Below the pieces are notes generated by a model, which ran no database searches, was not told the origin of the DNA, and worked only from the letters and a program-made list of their open reading frames with translations. The translations under genes were made by a program, and so were the position numbers. 41,510 nt of DNA from a virus: positions 1 through 41,510 of the IMG/VR virus record IMGVR_UViG_3300028044_000021. One strand, 5' to 3'. Shown piece after piece: positions 36,568 through 41,510 of this stretch (the stretch's first letter is position 1; each line of letters starts with the position of its first letter).

Positions 36568-37356
36568 TTACGAAATTAATTTGGAACTATCAAAGTGTTT
36601 AAAGTCTTTTAATGGTATACTTTGAGTAAGGTACCCCACAATCTTTCTCTTAATCATCGGAATAAGAGTTTCTTCCATCGGAAATTTATTGTTTGTTGTA
36701 ATCTCAAACAACGGCAATTTTTCAATGTCTTCGACATTTTCCCACGATGACCTCTCCAAACAGATGTCAAATATTTTTAATCCTTGAGGGTCACCCTCCC
36801 AAATTAAATCCATAATCATTTTGGTTTCCCCTTTGGTGGTTCGGTTTTTTTCAAACCTGAATTCCCAAACTAAAACTTTTTTTAAATCCTTTATAGGGAA
36901 ATAAACAAACCCCCGACCGCTATTGACAAACTTTTTGTTTTTCTTTAAAACAACATTGGTAGATTCGTAAACTATGTTCCAAATTGATTTACCAACATTG
37001 AAGACATCTAAAAGTTTGTTTCCCGAATACATAATCGTTTTTTCAATTTCGGCAAATTCATCCTCTGTTAGACCAGTAATTCTTTTGGGATATAGTTCCT
37101 TAAGAAGAATTTCATCATCAGGGGATTGGAACTTTTTATTAGTTAAAAGAAGTATTCTTTCCTTCATAAGGGACTGAAGGTTGGCTAAGTGTAAAGAGAT
37201 TTCCACAAAGTCGGGGTAAATCTCAAAGTTATCGAAACTTTTTTCACACTTTTGAAGGTACCCTAACAAAGTATATTTGTTATATTCAAAGTCAATAGGC
37301 TGAGTGAACATCCACTCAGGGCTTAACTTAAAATGTTGGTTTTTTCCTCTTCCCAT
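36568..37356 (-). CDS. Hypothetical protein
   Basis: A 262-residue protein (MGRGKNQHFKLSPEWMF). N-terminal half helical (LHLANLQSLMKERILLLTNKK), C-terminal half with GRGFVYFPIKDLKKVLVWEF and KMIMDLIWEGDPQGLKIFD. No family recognised; it looks like a globular, possibly structural or tail-associated protein. Confidence 0.6.
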   Translation of the reverse strand: MGRGKNQHFKLSPEWMFTQPIDFEYNKYTLLGYLQKCEKSFDNFEIYPDFVEISLHLANLQSLMKERILLLTNKKFQSPDDEILLKELYPKRITGLTEDEFAEIEKTIMYSGNKLLDVFNVGKSIWNIVYESTNVVLKKNKKFVNSGRGFVYFPIKDLKKVLVWEFRFEKNRTTKGETKMIMDLIWEGDPQGLKIFDICLERSSWENVEDIEKLPLFEITTNNKFPMEETLIPMIKRKIVGYLTQSIPLKDFKHFDSSKLIS

Positions 37357-37383
37357 TTTTTAAAAAATAACAAACTAATCTTT

Positions 37384-38379
37384 TTAATCAACTCGGACAA
37401 TATAATATGTTGTCCCCTCAACATTTTCTTCACCTATTTTACCATCATATGGAGAAATTGCCGTGTATCCATCATTTCGAATAATTTTACCAATTACATC
37501 ACCTTGGTCAATAAAGTCAGATATGGCCAAATCATAATCTTCTATAAAGTCCAAAGGCGCTTCACGAACTTCTTCAACTTTTTTTTCAATTTCCTCCTCA
37601 ATTTTTTCTTCGAGATAATCTCCCTGTGGGTCTGATTCAATTTCCTCTATTAATTCCAACATTTTTTCCATCTCAGATTCTAAAGTCTCAATCAAATCTT
37701 GAAATTCTTCTTTCCTTTTTCCAGTTTCTTTTTCCGCAATTTTTTTGAAAGTTTCAAGTCTCTCAGCCAAAATTTTAGATTTTTTCTGATAAACTTGATA
37801 TTCTTTTTTTTGTTCATTGGACAAATCCTTAGCGTCATCATCCAAATAATTCTCAGGGGCCGAAGTAATCCAATCATTATAAAGGTCATATGCATAATCA
37901 ACAACATCTCTCTCTGAAATACTACTCTCCAAAATCCAATCGGGTAATGAGTCGTAACCCTCTGAATCAAGAAAGTTCTCTAAGTTTTTTTTGGTAGCCT
38001 CATCGATATCATAATCATCACCCACAGCATAGGTCTGACCTAACTTTTCAATCAGATAAGATTTCATATAATATTCATAATCACCCTCAGGTTGTATATC
38101 ATAAACATCAATATACTCATCATACTGAGACAACTCTTCATCAATCTGCTCAATTTGGGCAATGAGTTCAGGTGACGAAGTCTCTTCATATTGATTTTCC
38201 AACTCATCTTTACGATTCCTTAGTCTGTTCAAATTCTCTTGGATATCATCATCAATTTCATTTATCTCTCCCTCACTTACCAAATACTGATAAAGAGCAT
38301 TGACCTGTCTTCCCTCTTCATCCAAACCAGGACCCAATTCCCATTTACCTGTTTTTCTTCTTTCCTCGGCTGCTGACAT
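37384..38379 (-). CDS. Very acidic, coiled-coil-rich protein
   Basis: A 331-residue protein, extremely rich in Glu and Asp. Residues 40-90 and 190-275 form long heptad-like helices (LNRLRNRKDELENQYEE; LESEMEKMLELIEEIES). The end (GYTAISPYDGKIGEENVEGTTYYIVRVD) is a short beta domain. No family recognised. Acidic coiled coils are common in scaffold or tail-assembly proteins, but this is only a general likeness. Confidence 0.6.
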   Translation of the reverse strand: MSAAEERRKTGKWELGPGLDEEGRQVNALYQYLVSEGEINEIDDDIQENLNRLRNRKDELENQYEETSSPELIAQIEQIDEELSQYDEYIDVYDIQPEGDYEYYMKSYLIEKLGQTYAVGDDYDIDEATKKNLENFLDSEGYDSLPDWILESSISERDVVDYAYDLYNDWITSAPENYLDDDAKDLSNEQKKEYQVYQKKSKILAERLETFKKIAEKETGKRKEEFQDLIETLESEMEKMLELIEEIESDPQGDYLEEKIEEEIEKKVEEVREAPLDFIEDYDLAISDFIDQGDVIGKIIRNDGYTAISPYDGKIGEENVEGTTYYIVRVD

Positions 38380-38446
38380 AATTTTAATCTTTATATTTGA
38401 TAAATACTATAATAAAACCATATTTATAATATGTAGATGTTTGAAA

Positions 38447-39037
38447 ATGACCACCGGAATTTATAAAATAACTAATATCACAAATAATAAAGTCTACATA
38501 GGAAGTAGCATTAATATTTCCAGTAGGGAATATAAACATTTTTGGATGTTAGATAGAGGGATACACGACAATCCTCACTTACAAAATTCTTTCAACAAAT
38601 ATGGTTTAAATAGTTTTATTTTCGAGATTTTGGAAATTTGTGAGGAATCATCACTAATTGAAAAAGAAAATTATTATATTTCAACCCATCGTTCTAATAT
38701 TTTTGAATCAGGGTACAATTTAGCAACCGTAAATGAATCAAGAAGAAATAACTCCAACACTGAAGTAAAAATAAAATTATCTAAATATAACTTGATAAAA
38801 AATGGAAATTTTACTATGTTTTCTTTAAGAAATATTATAACAGATAAAGAACACATATTCGAAAGTTTAGTTGATGCCGCAAATTATTTGATTGAGAATG
38901 GTTTTTCGAAAGGGAAACCAACAAATGTAAGAATAAAAATTTCACAATGTTTACGAGGTTTAAAAGTTAATAATGGTCACAAAAATCACTCAATCAGAAA
39001 AACTTGTTATAAACACAATTTCAGAATAATAAAATAA
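38447..39037 (+). CDS. GIY-YIG homing endonuclease
   Basis: A 196-residue protein from ATG 38447; the frame is open further upstream but that part lies over the neighbouring gene's promoter. GIYKITN (4-10) and KVYIGSS (16-22) are the GIY and YIG strands, SSREYKHFW has the catalytic Arg, and EKENYYISTHR the metal-binding Glu. The C-terminal third (SLVDAANYLIENGFSKGK) resembles the DNA-binding repeats of T4 Seg-type enzymes. Free-standing, between two unknown genes. Confidence 0.88.
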   Translation: MTTGIYKITNITNNKVYIGSSINISSREYKHFWMLDRGIHDNPHLQNSFNKYGLNSFIFEILEICEESSLIEKENYYISTHRSNIFESGYNLATVNESRRNNSNTEVKIKLSKYNLIKNGNFTMFSLRNIITDKEHIFESLVDAANYLIENGFSKGKPTNVRIKISQCLRGLKVNNGHKNHSIRKTCYKHNFRIIK

Positions 39038-39052
39038 AAAAAAACAAAAATT

Positions 39053-39193
39053 ATGGGCGGATGTGGATGCAAAAACAAAAATCAAAACCCTCAACAAGCT
39101 GCAACTCAAGCCGCTGCACAGAGAGTTACCCAACAAGAGAGCGTCAAGGATGCCATCAAAAAGACAGTAGAAAAATATTATAACAAAAAGTAA
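39053..39193 (+). CDS. Small Cys/Gln-rich protein, 46 residues
   Basis: ATG 39053 to TAA 39193. MGGCGCKNKNQNPQQAATQ then a Lys-rich helix (ESVKDAIKKTVEKYYNKK). Very short proteins starting MGGCGC are seen in Bacteroidota phages near structural genes (memory, unverified). It follows the GIY-YIG gene by 15 bases and ends before a strong terminator. Confidence 0.6.
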   Translation: MGGCGCKNKNQNPQQAATQAAAQRVTQQESVKDAIKKTVEKYYNKK

Positions 39194-39217
39194 TACGACC
39201 TTAGGTTCTCTTTAAAA

Positions 39218-39246
39218 AAGGGGGGATAGAAAAATCCATCCCCTTT
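39218..39246 (+). terminator. Rho-independent terminator
   Basis: AAGGGGGGAT-AGAAAA-ATCCATCCCCTTTT, after the small gene at 39053. Confidence 0.75.
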
Positions 39247-39248
39247 TG

Positions 39249-39256
39249 TATTTATA
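39249..39256 (+). promoter_or_regulatory. TATTTATA octamer, 5 bases before ATG 39262
   Basis: TGTATTTATAATGGT lies directly between the terminator and the start codon, leaving little space for any other promoter. Confidence 0.5.
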
Positions 39257-39261
39257 ATGGT

Positions 39262-40284
39262 ATGAGTAAGTATGATTTTTTACTTAGAAAATTCAACAAT
39301 GGTCAATTGGGAAATATTTTAGGCGCCTTGGATGGTAAGATAGAACCTATTATTGGATTATTAGATAAAAAAGGATTACTTGACCAAATAAATTTGACTT
39401 CTAATGATAACGAAGAATATCATAACCATGGCTATTATTATATCGCCAAAAACCATCCAGAAAAGTTTTTATCGATGATGGTAGAATTCTTCGATGAAAT
39501 TTCTGTTGAGGGCGATGGTAGAACATTTTTAACTATTGCTGACCGAAGTGACCTATCCGAGTTATTTTGTGATAGTATTAGAAATGGTTTGAGTCAAAGC
39601 ACCGTTGCAAACATTTTGGATGGTGAAAATGATTGGAGAAGTTTTGATGTATCATCTGAAAACCTTTATCGGGATGTTATCGAAGATTTAACTCCCAAAA
39701 ATGAAACTATTTTATATCAAAGAGTGTTAAAAGATTTTCTGAATGAAAGTGAGAAGATTTATCCTGAAACAGAGCTACTTCAATCAATTGCCGAAGAACA
39801 AGGTCATAATGATTTCGTTGAACTAACCCAAGAGAATATCCCTAAGATTTTCTCAGATGAAGATAGTGCTCTCTCAGTATTGGGTATTTTGGAAGATTTG
39901 AGGTCAGATTTACATTCTTTATACGACAGCGCATACAACGACGCGTATGAACCTGAACTATATGAAAACATTTTCAATTCATTAAGTGATTTTTTTGTTG
40001 GCAGAGGTGATTGGGTTTCAAAACAATCCCCTAAAGACCCAACCAAAACTCAATATGATTTTAGAATTGAAGTCAATGACTTTGTTGGTTTAATGAAAAG
40101 GTATTTCGATGAACTCAGAGGTGAAGGTACCCATACTATTGAAAATTATGGTTATTTTATGAGTGTTCTACAAAATGGTATTGATATGGGTGTATTTGAA
40201 TGCGTTAGGGTATTCGCACCTGACTATGCCGACTGGACCAAAATGAAAGAAAGTTTTAACGAGTTATTTTCAGACTATATCTAA
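39262..40284 (+). CDS. Hypothetical protein
   Basis: A 340-residue acidic, mainly helical protein ([58 protein letters not shown]). No family recognised. It converges with the fibre gene, overlapping by four bases at the stop codons. Confidence 0.65.
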   Translation: MSKYDFLLRKFNNGQLGNILGALDGKIEPIIGLLDKKGLLDQINLTSNDNEEYHNHGYYYIAKNHPEKFLSMMVEFFDEISVEGDGRTFLTIADRSDLSELFCDSIRNGLSQSTVANILDGENDWRSFDVSSENLYRDVIEDLTPKNETILYQRVLKDFLNESEKIYPETELLQSIAEEQGHNDFVELTQENIPKIFSDEDSALSVLGILEDLRSDLHSLYDSAYNDAYEPELYENIFNSLSDFFVGRGDWVSKQSPKDPTKTQYDFRIEVNDFVGLMKRYFDELRGEGTHTIENYGYFMSVLQNGIDMGVFECVRVFAPDYADWTKMKESFNELFSDYI

Positions 40285-41510
40285 ATCAGCAAACCTTTTT
40301 CTTTCGCCCTATTAAATAATTTTTCAGCTCTTTCTTCGAGTTGATTGATTATAGTATCCTGTTCTTTAAGAGCCTCAACACAAATAGCAATTACTTCACG
40401 ATATCTTACCATGTAAGTATTTTGCTCAGAACCAACTACTAATTCAGGGTAAAACTGAAGTATTTCTTGTGCAATGAATCCTATTTCTGGCTCTTCTTTC
40501 TTTCCCCAAGCATAATCTTCTAACCAATTGAATTCAACACCTCTAATTTTCTGTATTGTCTCCAATGCGGATTCAATTTGATGAATGTTTGTCTTTAATC
40601 TAAAATCTGAAGGTCCAGTAGGACCGGGAGCTCCTTGAGCACCCTGTGGTCCAGTTGGACCTTGAGCACCTGTACCAACTTTTTGTCCCTGAGCACCTTG
40701 AGGACCTGCAAGAGCTCCACCTATGTCACCTTGTGCTCCTTGAGGACCTCCACCTCCTTGAGCACCTTGAGCACCTTGTGGTCCTATTGCCCCTTGTGAA
40801 CCTTGGGAACCTTGGGGACCAACACCTCCTTGAACACCTTGTCCACCGGCAGCACCTTGGAATCCTTGAGCTCCAGCCGCTCCTTGGAAACCTTGACCTC
40901 CTTGGGCTCCTTGAGCTCCTTGAGCTCCAGTCGCTCCTTGGGAACCTTGAAAACCTACAGGTCCTTGAGCTCCTTGAGGTCCTTTAGAACCTTGTGCTCC
41001 TTGAGGCCCTTGTGCCCCTTGTCCTCCTTGAGCTCCTTGAGGTCCTACAGCTCCTTGAGCACCTTGACTTCCTTGAAATCCTTGTCCTCCAGTTGCTCCT
41101 TGGAAACCTTGAGCACCTTGACCTCCTGTCGCCCCTTGGAAACCTTGTCCGCCTTGAGCTCCTTGAGGTCCTACAGCCCCTTGAGCACCTTGAGCACCTT
41201 GAAATCCTTGACCTCCTTGAGCTCCTTGAGGTCCTTTCGCACCTTGAGCACCTTGAGCTCCTTGGAAACCAGTAGTTCCTTGGGCACCTTGTGGGCCAAC
41301 AGCACCTATATGTCCCGTAGCTCCCTGAAAACCTTGTCCTCCTTGAGCTCCTTGAGCACCTTCAGGACCGGTTGCTCCTGTAGCTCCTTGGAACCCTTGA
41401 GCTCCGACGGCACCTTGTGAACCCTGTGGCCCTATATGACCTTGAGCACCTTGGAATCCTTGACCTCCTACCGCTCCCTGAGAACCTTGTGGTCCTTGAG
41501 CTCCTTGAGC
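40281..41510 (-). CDS. Collagen-like tail fibre with S74 intramolecular chaperone domain (N-terminus outside window)
   Basis: The frame is open from the window edge to stop 40281, 409 residues here. From the edge to about 40610 it is collagen-like, Gly every third residue, mostly G-A-Q, G-P-Q and G-F-Q triplets with a few interruptions near the end (GDIGGALAG). Then [20 protein letters not shown] begins a peptidase_S74 domain: the Ser-Asp before R-L-K is the expected self-cleavage point, followed by [10 protein letters not shown] and [11 protein letters not shown], and a coiled-coil end ([20 protein letters not shown]). S74 domains help trimeric fibres fold and then cut themselves off. This is probably a receptor-binding fibre or spike. 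Confidence 0.9.
   Translation of the reverse strand, partial: AQGAQGPQGSQGAVGGQGFQGAQGHIGPQGSQGAVGAQGFQGATGATGPEGAQGAQGGQGFQGATGHIGAVGPQGAQGTTGFQGAQGAQGAKGPQGAQGGQGFQGAQGAQGAVGPQGAQGGQGFQGATGGQGAQGFQGATGGQGFQGSQGAQGAVGPQGAQGGQGAQGPQGAQGSKGPQGAQGPVGFQGSQGATGAQGAQGAQGGQGFQGAAGAQGFQGAAGGQGVQGGVGPQGSQGSQGAIGPQGAQGAQGGGGPQGAQGDIGGALAGPQGAQGQKVGTGAQGPTGPQGAQGAPGPTGPSDFRLKTNIHQIESALETIQKIRGVEFNWLEDYAWGKKEEPEIGFIAQEILQFYPELVVGSEQNTYMVRYREVIAICVEALKEQDTIINQLEERAEKLFNRAKEKGLLI
40610..41510 (-). repeat. Collagen-type Gly-x-y coding repeat
   Basis: About 300 codons of 9-base units, mostly variants of GGAGCTCAA and GGTCCACAA on the minus strand. It is prone to copy-number change and yields spurious Leu/Ser-rich frames on the plus strand. 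Confidence 0.85.

Noticed and set aside
3806-39256. Direct T4-type late promoters TATAAATA on coding strands
   Set aside because: Where TATAAATA is present it is usually on the strand opposite to the gene; the coding strand has TATTTATA. I therefore describe the latter and do not call T4 late promoters.
40646-41420. Leu- or Ser-rich open frames on the plus strand
   Set aside because: They are antisense shadows of the collagen-like repeat; composition follows mechanically from the Gly-Ala-Gln codons of the fibre.
1-41510. CRISPR arrays, insertion sequences, integrase or attachment sites
   Set aside because: No spaced direct repeats, transposase or recombinase seen; the tRNA has no visible duplicated 3' end in the window.

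Overview
The window looks like an internal piece of a large, AT-rich genome of a tailed phage that infects a Bacteroidota (Flavobacteriia-like) host. Evidence for a phage: dense short genes, a collagen-like fibre ending in an S74 chaperone domain, free-standing LAGLIDADG and GIY-YIG endonucleases, an RNA ligase/kinase/phosphoesterase group, DUF3310 and a tRNA. Evidence for the host group: signal peptides ending in Gln-rich 'SQ/GQ' junctions, a type IX secretion (T9SS) C-terminal sorting domain, and promoters of the Bacteroidota type (TTTG, then TAnnTTTG). No terminase, capsid or polymerase gene lies here, so family-level placement is inference.

Layout. 1-3802 (-): nuclease-like genes (a partial gene with a PD-(D/E)XK-like N-terminus, a DUF262-HNH protein, another PD-(D/E)XK protein) and small unknowns. 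3836-7566 (both strands): small genes, five of which begin with a similar 15-22 residue leader ending in (I/L)-x-E. 7563-14260 (-): a tight seven-gene run of exported or membrane proteins: secreted nuclease, dockerin-like protein, a CsgG-like pore protein with two exported neighbours, a one-TM protein, and a 631-residue cohesin/dockerin/T9SS protein. A secreted HExxH protein (14291, +) sits beside it. 15144-18608: unknowns, a 513-residue leader-bearing protein and a GH108-like lysozyme. 18640-20262 (-): UmuC-like polymerase with a UmuD'-like partner that lacks the catalytic serine. 20609-24099 (-): UDP-galactopyranose mutase and two GT2 glycosyltransferases. 24135-26290: zinc-motif proteins and another leader-bearing protein.

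26313-27397 (-) is a non-coding block of about 1.1 kb: host-type promoter, a leader whose helices compete or form a pseudoknot, a tRNA with anticodon CAU, a second strong promoter, about 800 nt of hairpin-rich sequence that looks like a GOLLD/ROOL-class giant RNA, and a terminator. 27472-29684: Nudix, DUF192, a leader-bearing peptidoglycan-binding protein and a ferritin-like helical protein. 29777-31925 (-): kinase, metallophosphoesterase and RNA ligase, an apparent RNA-repair set. 31939-38379 (-): DNA methyltransferase with an overlapping LAGLIDADG gene, a GAMT-like methyltransferase, DUF3310 and unknowns. 38447-40284 (+): GIY-YIG gene and unknowns. 40281-41510 (-): C-terminal part of the collagen-like fibre.

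Two threads join the window. First, nine proteins carry N-terminal leaders resembling T4 capsid-targeting sequences; several of them are cell-wall or peptidase-like, so they could be packaged and delivered with the DNA. Second, two upstream signal classes are visible: a host-like TTTGG/TAnnTTTG promoter before nuclease and metabolism genes, and an octamer TATTTATA 3-14 nt before the start codon of many leader-bearing and other genes, a candidate late signal.
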